From assembly GCA_964458795.1 (NCBI GenBank), contig CAYWJW010000029.1, positions 1-19,697 of the forward strand: a stretch of 19,697 bases of DNA, given 5' to 3'. Source of the stretch: JAJTHY01 sp964458795 (GTDB taxonomy: Bacteria > Pseudomonadota > Alphaproteobacteria > Rickettsiales > Midichloriaceae). Position numbers and translations under genes: made by a program. The notes below the pieces were generated by a model. That model searched no databases. It saw nothing but the letters and a program-made list of their open reading frames with translations, and was not told the origin of the DNA. This document shows, in pieces, positions 7,342 to 13,988 of the stretch. The number at the start of each line of letters is the position of its first letter. Position 1 is the first letter of the stretch.

Positions 7342-8064
7342 ATGATGGATAATAAAAATTTAAAGTATAAACGAGTTCTCCTAAAGCTTTCAGGTGAATC
7401 ATTAAGTGGCAATCAACTATTTGGTTATGATCATGAGGCCCTAAAGATTATTGCGGAGGATATAAAATCTGCAAAAGAGTTAGGTGCTGAAATCTGCATA
7501 GTTGTAGGTGGAGGCAATATTTGCCGGGGGGCAGCTATTGCTCAAATGGGAGTTGAAAGAGTAAGCGGAGACCATATGGGGATGCTTGCAACGGTTATGA
7601 ATGCCTTAGCATTGCAAAGCGTTTTAGAGAGCATTGGTGTTAGCACTCGTGTACAGTCGGCAATTCCGATGGTGACGGTATGTGAACCCTACATCCGTAG
7701 AAGAGCCATTCGCCATATGGAAAAAGGGCGTGTGGTTATATTTGCCGCAGGCACAGGGCTTCCATATGTAACCACCGATACCAATGCAGCACTGCGAGCA
7801 GCAGAGATGAACTGCGACGCCATATTCAAGGCTACTCAAGTAGATGGTGTATATACCGCGGATCCCAAGCATGACAAGGAAGCTACCAAGTATGAAAAAC
7901 TAAGCTATTCCGAAGTACTAGCTAAAGATTTAAAAGTTATGGATGCAGCAGCAATCAGTCTTGCAAGAGAGAATAAAATTCCTATACTTATTTTTGCAAT
8001 TCACCATAACGGTGAACTGGCTAAAGTTTTACAAGGAAAAGGAAACTGTACAATAGTAGAGTAA
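7342..8064 (+). CDS. pyrH: Uridylate kinase (UMP kinase)
   Basis: PyrH phosphorylates UMP to UDP with ATP and belongs to the amino acid kinase fold, unlike eukaryotic UMP kinases. At 240 residues it has the E. coli length. Motifs are KLSGES (15-20, phosphate binding), VGGGNICRG (55-63) and GDHMGMLATVMN (76-87), and a C-terminal MDAAAISLARENKIPI. Two ATG codons are in tandem (7342 and 7345) and no strong ribosome binding site is visible, as the bases before are the terminator's T-run. Four bases separate its stop from frr. Confidence 0.97.
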   Translation: MMDNKNLKYKRVLLKLSGESLSGNQLFGYDHEALKIIAEDIKSAKELGAEICIVVGGGNICRGAAIAQMGVERVSGDHMGMLATVMNALALQSVLESIGVSTRVQSAIPMVTVCEPYIRRRAIRHMEKGRVVIFAAGTGLPYVTTDTNAALRAAEMNCDAIFKATQVDGVYTADPKHDKEATKYEKLSYSEVLAKDLKVMDAAAISLARENKIPILIFAIHHNGELAKVLQGKGNCTIVE

Positions 8065-8068
8065 TTAT

Positions 8069-8629
8069 ATGTCAAATGAATATATAGCTTTGGAAATGAA
8101 TAAGCGGATGGAAGGATCGATTTCCTCTCTAAAACATTCACTTAATGGTTTGCGCACGGGTCGTGCATCGACATCACTACTTGATCCAATAAAGGTGGAT
8201 GCGTATGGCAGTCCAATGCCAATAAGCCAATTAGGTTCTGTTCATACTCCAGAACCTAGGTTAATCACAGTGCAGGTATGGGATGGTTCGCTGGTCAATG
8301 CCGTAACTAAAGCAATTTTAGAATCCGGTTTAGGACTAAATCCGATTGCTGAAGGTCAGGTAATAAGAATACCTCTACCCGATTTATCGGAAGAACGCCG
8401 TAAAGACCTTGCAAAAAAAGCGCATGAGTATGGTGAGAATGCCAAGGTATCTATACGAAGTATACGTAGAGACGGCAATGATCACTTTAAAAAATTGGAA
8501 AAAGATAAGGAACTTTCCGAAGATGATTGCAAAAGGCAAATAGAAGATGTGCAGAAAGTCACTGACGACTTTGTAAAGAAAGTTGATCTGGCTGTTGAAG
8601 AAAAAATTAAAGAGATAATGCAAATATAA
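8069..8629 (+). CDS. frr: Ribosome recycling factor
   Basis: RRF splits post-termination ribosomes together with EF-G. The 186-residue protein shows the family hallmarks: LRTGRAS (28-34), VDAYGSPMPISQLGSV, the basic RIPLPDLSEERRKDL stretch, and the C-terminal long helices with KVSIRSIRRDGND. Length matches the family. It starts four bases after pyrH and probably shares its transcript. An IS1-type relic begins within about ten bases after its stop. Confidence 0.97.
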   Translation: MSNEYIALEMNKRMEGSISSLKHSLNGLRTGRASTSLLDPIKVDAYGSPMPISQLGSVHTPEPRLITVQVWDGSLVNAVTKAILESGLGLNPIAEGQVIRIPLPDLSEERRKDLAKKAHEYGENAKVSIRSIRRDGNDHFKKLEKDKELSEDDCKRQIEDVQKVTDDFVKKVDLAVEEKIKEIMQI

Positions 8630-8637
8630 TGGTATTG

Positions 8638-8826
8638 CTCATATCAATTGGCTGACAGCTATGTTGTTACAAAAGCAGAAACAGCTTTGGTTGAGTCAAA
8701 AAACTCTTTGATTAGACATTATCTTGCTAGATTTAACAGGCGCACAAAAAGGTATTTTAAGGCATTTGATCTGATTGCCAGCGCCTTGCTCATTCTCTTT
8801 AACAAACATCTATTGCTATCTATATT
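8638..8826 (+). pseudogene. C-terminal relic of an IS1-family transposase
   Basis: From the TTG at 8648 the frame reads VTKAETALVESKNSLIRHYL and ARFNRRTKRY, which I recognise as the C-terminal end of IS1-type transposases. Just upstream (8638-8660) ISIG, a stop, then Q look like the preceding residues with a nonsense and a frameshift change. Nothing of the N-terminal helix-turn-helix or DDE core remains. The frame stays open to 8896, but the last 25 residues run into promoter DNA and are not transposase. No complete terminal inverted repeats were found. Confidence 0.65.
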
Positions 8827-8830
8827 ATAC

Positions 8831-8915
8831 CAAAATCTTAATATTTCATTTGTTGACGGATATTTTATATATCTGTACATTTCCGAGTTAACTTAACAAA
8901 AGAGATACTTATGAA
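8831..8915 (+). repeat. Promoter-bearing direct repeat, copy 1
   Basis: About 85 bases that recur at 9782-9866 with roughly ten differences. Both copies contain a promoter, the same untranslated leader and the ATGAAAG start of a small membrane protein gene, so the duplication included the regulatory region. Confidence 0.85.
8853..8881 (+). promoter_or_regulatory. Promoter of the first small membrane protein unit
   Basis: TTGACG (8853-8858), a 17-base spacer, then TACATT (8876-8881). The -35 matches five of six and the -10 four of six. An overlapping AT-rich TATATAT lies in the spacer. The leader before the ATG at 8911 is about 22 bases and carries AAGAGA. Confidence 0.6.
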
Positions 8916-9249
8916 AGACTCTGCCAATAAAGATGACACTAGCCCAGATGACTTAATAAAATTAACTCCATTCATGTCCTGGCTAGTGGGAGAAATTGAA
9001 TCAACTTTTAAAATGTGTGATAGAGGTGAAAAGCTTTCCTATTTAGATACGAAAGAAGTTAAGAAATATTCGAGTATGATAAGATGTGGCTTATCTATTC
9101 TCACGCTATGTGGGACTACTTGCAGTTCTCTTATACTTTTACGACATGTATCTAACCCAATTTATGTAATACCTATTCCAATAATTGGAATTGCTTTATT
9201 ATATCAAATTTCTAAATGGGAAATAAAAGAGGCTTCCAATGAAAGATAA
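8911..9249 (+). CDS. Small two-helix membrane protein, paralog 1
   Basis: Unrecognised 112-residue protein. A soluble N-terminal half (motif KLTPFMSWLVGEIESTFKMC, then the conserved EVKKYSS) is followed by two hydrophobic segments (about 60-77 with CGTTCSS, and 83-100 with PIPIIGIALLYQI) and a charged C-terminus KWEIKEASNER. Two more paralogs lie at 9862 and 10175; the last 21 or so residues are identical in all three, while the N-terminal halves have diverged. Its last 11 bases overlap the start of the next gene (ATGAAAGATAA), and the GAGG in its Glu-Ala codons serves as the neighbour's ribosome binding site, so translation is probably coupled. Confidence 0.8.
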   Translation: MKDSANKDDTSPDDLIKLTPFMSWLVGEIESTFKMCDRGEKLSYLDTKEVKKYSSMIRCGLSILTLCGTTCSSLILLRHVSNPIYVIPIPIIGIALLYQISKWEIKEASNER

Positions 9250-9450
9250 TATACAAATTGAGGTAAAACCTGATGAAGCTAAGGAATCAGTGCCATTAAG
9301 TTGTCAAGCATCTTCTAGATTCCTAAGTTATATAGATCCAACATTAGAAATTACTGAAGATTTATATGCAATATCATACGTTAAGAAAAATTATGACTCA
9401 GGTTCAAAAATACCTGAACATGCTTTTATAATAATCCAAACACCTAATTA
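9171..9450 (+). repeat. 280-bp direct repeat, copy 1
   Basis: Matches 10429-10708 (offset 1258). The stretch from 9239 to about 9368 appears identical in the two copies; differences gather in the last 80 bases. It ends exactly where the truncated gene meets the thiolase fragment. Confidence 0.9.
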
Positions 9451-9451
9451 G
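9239..9451 (+). pseudogene. Truncated copy of the 429-residue protein
   Basis: 70 codons that match the first 70 residues of the gene at 10497 with few changes (for example YAISYVKKNYDSGSK versus YAVSYVKKNYNSGTE). The frame ends in a TAG created where homology stops and a thiolase fragment begins (CCTAATTA shared by both sides). It keeps the His of PEHAFIII but lacks the rest. Translation of the stub is plausible because its ribosome binding site and start are intact. Confidence 0.8.
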
Positions 9452-9762
9452 CCAAACTTCGTCCTGCTTTCAAGAAAGATGGCACAGTAACTGCTGGTAA
9501 TTCAAGTGGCATAAATGATGGTGCAACAGCTGTGTTGCTTATGTCGCTTGAGGAAGCGAAAAATCGAGGTTTAAAGATTCTAGGCATAATTAAAAGCTTC
9601 GCGCAGGCAGGTGTAGCGCCAGAAATTATGGGTATTGGCCCAGTGCCAGGATTCTGGTAACTTTATTGCACGAAATGGATAGGCGCAACGTCAAAAAAAG
9701 GCTTAGCAACCCTTTGTATAGGTGGTGGTATGGGCATTGCAATGTGTATAGAAAAAGACTAA
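9448..9762 (+). pseudogene. Decayed acetyl-CoA acetyltransferase (thiolase) fragment
   Basis: The frame from 9448 reads LAKLRPAFKKDGTVTAGNSS, then GINDGATAVLLMSLEEA and a stretch ending IMGIGPVP, which is the middle of thiolase II (the T-A-G-N-x-S-x-I-N-D-G-A block is diagnostic). After GPVP it jumps, through a deletion and a frame change, to RILVTLLHEMDRRNVKK and, after a shift in a run of seven A, to GLATLCIGGGMGIAMCIEKD and a stop. Thus the N-terminal nucleophile part and the catalytic His region are gone. It is not functional. It may come from a former housekeeping thiolase moved here during rearrangement. Confidence 0.9.
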
Positions 9763-9781
9763 AAATAAGTATTATTTTCAT

Positions 9782-9866
9782 AAAAATCTTAACATTTCAT
9801 TTGTTGACACATATTTTATATATCTGTACATTTCCGAGATAACTTAACAAAAAAGATATTTATGAA
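9782..9866 (+). repeat. Promoter-bearing direct repeat, copy 2
   Basis: Second copy of 8831-8915 (offset 951), beginning 19 bases after the thiolase fragment ends. Confidence 0.85.
9804..9832 (+). promoter_or_regulatory. Promoter of the second small membrane protein unit
   Basis: A perfect -35 TTGACA (9804-9809), 17-base spacer, and TACATT (9827-9832). It is closer to consensus than copy 1 because of the G to A change at the last -35 base. Preservation of both hexamers across two diverged copies supports function. Confidence 0.7.
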
Positions 9867-10185
9867 AGGTCCTTCTGATGAAAATACAAGAGTAAGATTA
9901 AGTCCCTTCATGTCCTGGTTAATAGGAGAGCTGGATTCAACTTTTAAAATATGTGATAGATGGGAAAATCCTTCTTCTTTAGATATGCAAGAAGTGAAAA
10001 TGTATTCAGGTATAATAAAGGATATATTATATGCTTTCACCCTACTTGGAACTACTTGTAGCTCTCTTTTGGTTTCACGACATGTATCCGATCCACTTTA
10101 TATAATACCCGTTCCAATACTTGGGATTGCTTTGTTATATCAAATTTCCAAATGGGAAATAAAAGAGGCTTCCAATGAAAGATAA
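9862..10185 (+). CDS. Small two-helix membrane protein, paralog 2
   Basis: Unrecognised 107-residue paralog of the proteins at 8911 and 10175. It keeps LSPFMSWLIGELDSTFKICD, the EVKMYSG motif, the LGTTCSSLLVSRHVSDPLY turn between the two hydrophobic segments, and the invariant ALLYQISKWEIKEASNER end. It is first in a three-gene chain: its stop lies inside the ATGAAAGATAA overlap with the next paralog. Confidence 0.8.
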   Translation: MKGPSDENTRVRLSPFMSWLIGELDSTFKICDRWENPSSLDMQEVKMYSGIIKDILYAFTLLGTTCSSLLVSRHVSDPLYIIPVPILGIALLYQISKWEIKEASNER

Positions 10186-10507
10186 TATACAAATTTCTAA
10201 AGAAGATAAAATAACAAAACTAAGTCCGTTCATGTCGAACTTAATATGGGAAATTGATTCAATTTTTAAGACGGGTGACGGATGTGGAAATAAATCTTAT
10301 TTGAACCGACGGGAAGTTGAGAAGTATTCTAGTCTAATAAGAGGTGGATTATATATTCTCACGCTATGTGGGACTACTTGCAGTACTCTCTTAGTTTCAC
10401 GAAATATATCCTATCCGCTTTATGTGATACCTATTCCAATAATTGGAATTGCTTTATTATATCAAATTTCTAAATGGGAAATAAAAGAGGCTTCCAATGA
10501 AAGATAA
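10175..10507 (+). CDS. Small two-helix membrane protein, paralog 3
   Basis: Unrecognised 110-residue paralog. Its first seven residues (MKDNIQI) are those of the large downstream protein, not of the other small paralogs; homology to the small family begins at KLSPFMSNLIWEIDSIFK. The gene therefore looks like a product of recombination at the shared start/stop junction. Two hydrophobic segments and the ALLYQISKWEIKEASNER end are kept. It overlaps both neighbours by 11 bases and is probably translationally coupled to them. Confidence 0.8.
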   Translation: MKDNIQISKEDKITKLSPFMSNLIWEIDSIFKTGDGCGNKSYLNRREVEKYSSLIRGGLYILTLCGTTCSTLLVSRNISYPLYVIPIPIIGIALLYQISKWEIKEASNER

Positions 10508-10708
10508 TATACAAATTGAGGTAAAACCTGATGAAGCTAAGGAATCAGTGCCATTAAGTTGTCAAGCATCTTCTAGATTCCTAAGTTATATAGATCCAAC
10601 ATTAGAAATTACTGAAGATTTATATGCAGTATCATACGTGAAGAAAAACTATAATTCGGGTACAGAGTTACCTGAACATGCTTTTATAATAATTCAAACA
10701 CCTAATTA
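10429..10708 (+). repeat. 280-bp direct repeat, copy 2
   Basis: Second copy of 9171-9450. It covers the end of paralog 3 and the first 70 codons of the 429-residue gene. A third, shorter copy of its first part (the invariant C-terminus plus overlap) lies at about 10123-10195. Confidence 0.9.
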
Positions 10709-11786
10709 CATTAGGAGAACAGAAATACTTAAAAAAGATAGCTTGTGGTCGTATCAAGTTCTTACTTTTGAAAGAAAACTCACGGCAGATAATCATATAG
10801 AGGCTTGCAGAGTAACAATTTGGGATCCTGCAGAAGACAAAAAAGATAAGATCAATAAAAAAATAAAAGAAGAAGGAAGAGAGGATGATGAAAAGTACAG
10901 AAAAAAATTATATGATGAATACGATAAAAATTTAGCTTCAAATGATTGTAAACTCTCCCATCGCAGTTGGCTTATAAATGCCGAAAAGGCCGAAGAATTT
11001 TGGGAAGGAATAAAAAAAGAAAAAGGAAATTTTATTGAATATTGTTTGTTTGGAAATGTTAGCTTATTTAATTATGCTAATTTAATGAGTATGATTAAGC
11101 TTCCGGCAATTCTTATTGCATTATCTAAGCTACAAAATATAACTAATAGTGTACAAAATATTCTTATTAATATTTATGATTGGCATACTAGATATATTAA
11201 GCATCTTGCTTGGATAGAGGCACGCCCTAAAGAATTAATATCCCCCAATTATGTGCCTGGCTCTCGTATAGATTCTTTTTTGTGGGATTTAAATAATGGG
11301 TATATTGGATCAATAAAGCCACTTATGCTCCCGACGGTAACTGTTAGTGCTCTAGCAATATATGTTAATACTAGAATTAAGACAGCCCACAATTGCGCGA
11401 CTTGGGTTGTTGAGAAATTATCGACTTTGAATATCCCTGAGATCAATAGAGATTTAAAATCTGGTACTTTCGTAGCTATGGTTGATAAATTAGTATACGT
11501 TACAAGTTTACATATAGGAGATGAGAAAGAGACACATGGATTCCTCACACAAACATTGCCTAAAATGACTACAATTTTAACAGGACCTAGTGCTATAGCA
11601 TCGGGTGTTAGTAGTTTAGTAGCACCTAATCCAAATATTGCAAAATCTTCTTTAAAAGTAGCTAAATATTGTGGTGCCACTACAATTATAGCTGCAAGTA
11701 CGAAGCACTTCTATAAAAGTCATGATAACCATACAAAAAAAATTGAGGAAAATAATAAAGAATCACCAAATATATCAAAGACTTAA
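10497..11786 (+). CDS. Hypothetical 429-residue protein, possible permuted papain-like enzyme
   Basis: I cannot name this protein. The N-terminal 100 residues look like a beta-rich domain containing PEHAFIIIQ (His61). Residues 111-150 are extremely charged and probably helical (EDKKDKINKKIKEEGRE). Hydrophobic stretches lie at about 199-212, 275-290 and 359-377. HNCATWVVEKL places Cys300 after Asn299. His-hydrophobic strand early and Asn-Cys-x-x-Trp/Phe later is the pattern of permuted papain-fold enzymes such as LRAT/NlpC relatives, but this is an inference from two short motifs. The start is set by AAAGAGG inside the upstream gene and the ATGAAAGATAA overlap. It ends a three-gene chain transcribed from the promoter at 9804-9832. 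A truncated duplicate of it is at 9239. Confidence 0.8.
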   Translation: MKDNIQIEVKPDEAKESVPLSCQASSRFLSYIDPTLEITEDLYAVSYVKKNYNSGTELPEHAFIIIQTPNYIRRTEILKKDSLWSYQVLTFERKLTADNHIEACRVTIWDPAEDKKDKINKKIKEEGREDDEKYRKKLYDEYDKNLASNDCKLSHRSWLINAEKAEEFWEGIKKEKGNFIEYCLFGNVSLFNYANLMSMIKLPAILIALSKLQNITNSVQNILINIYDWHTRYIKHLAWIEARPKELISPNYVPGSRIDSFLWDLNNGYIGSIKPLMLPTVTVSALAIYVNTRIKTAHNCATWVVEKLSTLNIPEINRDLKSGTFVAMVDKLVYVTSLHIGDEKETHGFLTQTLPKMTTILTGPSAIASGVSSLVAPNPNIAKSSLKVAKYCGATTIIAASTKHFYKSHDNHTKKIEENNKESPNISKT

Positions 11787-12040
11787 GTAAAGAGGCGAAA
11801 CCAAGAGTCGCATCACTAACTGCCATTTGGATTAATGGAGAGGAATTCGTATATTCATATCAAGGTCAAATCGACCATATTATACCAAAACCCATAAATA
11901 ATTAAGGGAATGCGCGATAGATTTTGGTATTAGTTAACATGTTCCCAAATTAGAGGAGTTAACGCCGCAGAGTCTCTCGCTGTAAGACGTTCCGTTCAAT
12001 GAGGCTCTGCAAGTATTTGTTGAAGCATCAATGTATTAAT
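11759..12040 (+). pseudogene. Decayed gene fragment, possibly the 3' part of rdgB (weak)
   Basis: A frame open from 11759 to a TAA at 11903-11905 lacks a start but reads KEAKPRVASLTAIWINGEEF, then a YQGQIDHIIPKP end. Further on, in other frames, are KLEELTPQSL (about 11949) and ALQVFVEA. In order and spacing this recalls the second half of RdgB, the ITP/XTP pyrophosphatase that clears non-canonical purine nucleotides (acidic-Gly turn, Gly-x-Ile strand, T-F-A-E-L-T-P block, terminal helix). Every block is degenerate, so I hold this loosely. It is certainly not an intact gene. Confidence 0.25.
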
Positions 12041-12102
12041 GTAACGTGAGCATCTGTAACAAAGGTCAAGAAAAAAGTTAAAAAATTATGGAGCTGTACC
12101 AA

Positions 12103-12150
12103 TATAATTCTTATGAAGATACTTGTAGTTTTGCGAGGAAGCTGTATATT
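12103..12150 (+). promoter_or_regulatory. Possible lepA promoter elements
   Basis: A perfect TATAAT at 12103-12108 has only a poor -35 (TTAAAA at 12078-12083, 19-base spacer). A second candidate is TTGTAG (12123-12128), 16 bases, TATATT (12145-12150), which would leave a leader of about ten bases. Neither is decisive. Confidence 0.3.
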
Positions 12151-12167
12151 ATTAGGCCAAAGAATTT

Positions 12168-13988
12168 ATGTGTTTTTCAGTGGCTAATTATATCGATTTA
12201 ATACGGAACTTCTCCATTATTGCCCACATTGACCATGGCAAGTCTACCTTGGCTGATCGCATCATAGAATCCTGTGGCGGCCTAGAAAAACGTGAGATGG
12301 AAGCTCAGGTGCTTGACTCTATGGACATCGAGAAGGAGCGCGGAATCACAATTAAGGCCCAAACTGTGCGTTTGCATTATAAAGCAAAAGATGGGAAGGA
12401 TTATATATTAAACCTTATTGACACTCCAGGACATGTGGATTTTGCATATGAGGTAAGCAGATCACTTGCAGCTTGTGAGGGTTCTATTCTGGTTGTAGAT
12501 GCTAGTCAAGGTGTGGAAGCGCAAACTCTTGCCAATGTTTACCAAGCGATTGATAACAATCACGAAATCATCCCCGTACTCAATAAAGTTGATTTGCCGG
12601 CAGCTGATCCTGAAAGGGTCAAACAGCAAATAGAAGATGTTATTGGACTCGATACAAGTGAGGCAATCAACATATCTGCCAAAACAGGCTTAGGAATTGA
12701 TGAAGTGCTTGAAGCTATAGTTACGAAATTACCAGCACCAAAAGGTGAGATAGCCAAGCCATTGAAGGCATTGCTTGTCGATAGTTGGTATGACAGCTAC
12801 TTAGGCGTAGTAATTTTAGTTCGTCTTATTGATGGCTCACTGAAGAAAGGCATGAAAGTAAAGATGATTTCTAATAATACTACATACTTGGTTGATAATG
12901 TTGGTATTTTCACTCCTAAGAAAATTAATACAGATGAGCTGAGAGCAGGTGAAGTAGGGTTTATCACGGCCAATATTAAACAGGTAGCTGACTGTAACGT
13001 AGGCGACACCATAACTGATGATAAAAATCCATGCGAGGGTGCTCTTCCTGGGTTTAAACCCTCTAAGCCTGTAGTGTTCTGTGGACTATATCCATCAGAT
13101 GCAGGTGAATTTAGTTATCTGAAAGAAAGTCTAGCCAAATTGCGGTTAAATGATGCAAGCTTTGAGTTTGAAGCTGAGTCATCCAGCGCATTAGGATTCG
13201 GATTTAGATGTGGGTTTTTAGGACTTCTACACCTTGAAATCGTGCAAGAACGATTAGAACGTGAGTTCAACTTAGATCTTATTACTACAGCTCCAAGCGT
13301 TATTTACAAAGTTAACTTGCGCAACGGAAAATCGCTTGAACTACACAATCCTGCCGATATGCCAGACCCCACTCATATAGAGACAATGGAAGAGCCTTGG
13401 ATCAAGGCGACTATATTTGTTCCTGACGAGTACTTGGGCGCAGTGCTAAGCCTATGCATTGAAAAGCGTGGTGAGCAAGTTGACATAAACTACGTAGGAA
13501 ACCGCGTGATGGTGATTTACAGATTACCACTTAACGAAATTGTTTATGACTTTTATGATCGCCTAAAATCTTGTACCAAAGGGTATGCAAGCTTTGATTG
13601 GCACGTAGATCAATATCGTTTGGGAGATCTCGTGAAAGTAAGTATTTTGGTTAATGGCGAGCCAGTTGATGCGCTTTCTATGATTGTGCATAGAGGACGC
13701 GCTGAATCAAGAGGCCGCGAAATTTGTGCCCGCCTTAAAGAATTGATAGCAAGACATATGTTTGCAATCCCAATCCAAGCAGCAATTGGCGGCAAGGTAA
13801 TAGCAAGAGAGACAATAAGCGCAATGAGGAAGGACGTAACCGCTAAGTGTTATGGTGGAGACGTTAGCCGCAAGCGCAAACTATTAGATAAACAAAAAGC
13901 TGGCAAAAAACGAATGAGACAATTTGGAAGTGTAGAAATTCCACAATCAGCATTCATAGCAGCACTGAAGGTTAGCGATGACAAATAA
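12168..13988 (+). CDS. lepA: Elongation factor 4 (LepA)
   Basis: LepA is a ribosome-bound GTPase related to EF-G that aids translation under stress. The 606-residue protein has the G1 loop AHIDHGKST (19-27), DTPGH (85-89) and NKVD (139-142), and the LepA-specific C-terminal part with AKCYGGDVSRKRKLLDKQK and GKKRMRQFGSVEIPQSAF. The ATG at 12168 gives an N-terminus about ten residues longer than E. coli LepA; a GTG at 12180 is an alternative, and neither has a strong ribosome binding site. Its last 11 bases overlap murE. Confidence 0.96.
   Translation: MCFSVANYIDLIRNFSIIAHIDHGKSTLADRIIESCGGLEKREMEAQVLDSMDIEKERGITIKAQTVRLHYKAKDGKDYILNLIDTPGHVDFAYEVSRSLAACEGSILVVDASQGVEAQTLANVYQAIDNNHEIIPVLNKVDLPAADPERVKQQIEDVIGLDTSEAINISAKTGLGIDEVLEAIVTKLPAPKGEIAKPLKALLVDSWYDSYLGVVILVRLIDGSLKKGMKVKMISNNTTYLVDNVGIFTPKKINTDELRAGEVGFITANIKQVADCNVGDTITDDKNPCEGALPGFKPSKPVVFCGLYPSDAGEFSYLKESLAKLRLNDASFEFEAESSSALGFGFRCGFLGLLHLEIVQERLEREFNLDLITTAPSVIYKVNLRNGKSLELHNPADMPDPTHIETMEEPWIKATIFVPDEYLGAVLSLCIEKRGEQVDINYVGNRVMVIYRLPLNEIVYDFYDRLKSCTKGYASFDWHVDQYRLGDLVKVSILVNGEPVDALSMIVHRGRAESRGREICARLKELIARHMFAIPIQAAIGGKVIARETISAMRKDVTAKCYGGDVSRKRKLLDKQKAGKKRMRQFGSVEIPQSAFIAALKVSDDK

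Noticed and set aside
7322..7352. TTGACT with GATAAT 19 bases later as a pyrH promoter
   Set aside because: The -10 would fall inside the pyrH start codons, leaving no ATG for the conserved N-terminus; the TTGACT arises from the terminator's T-run.
8827..8896. Tail of the frame that contains the IS1 relic
   Set aside because: The last 25 residues are translated promoter-repeat DNA, since the same DNA at 9782 is not preceded by transposase sequence.
9816..10040. Minus-strand open frame opposite paralog 2
   Set aside because: It runs across the promoter and coding region of a conserved paralog and has no counterpart opposite the other copies.
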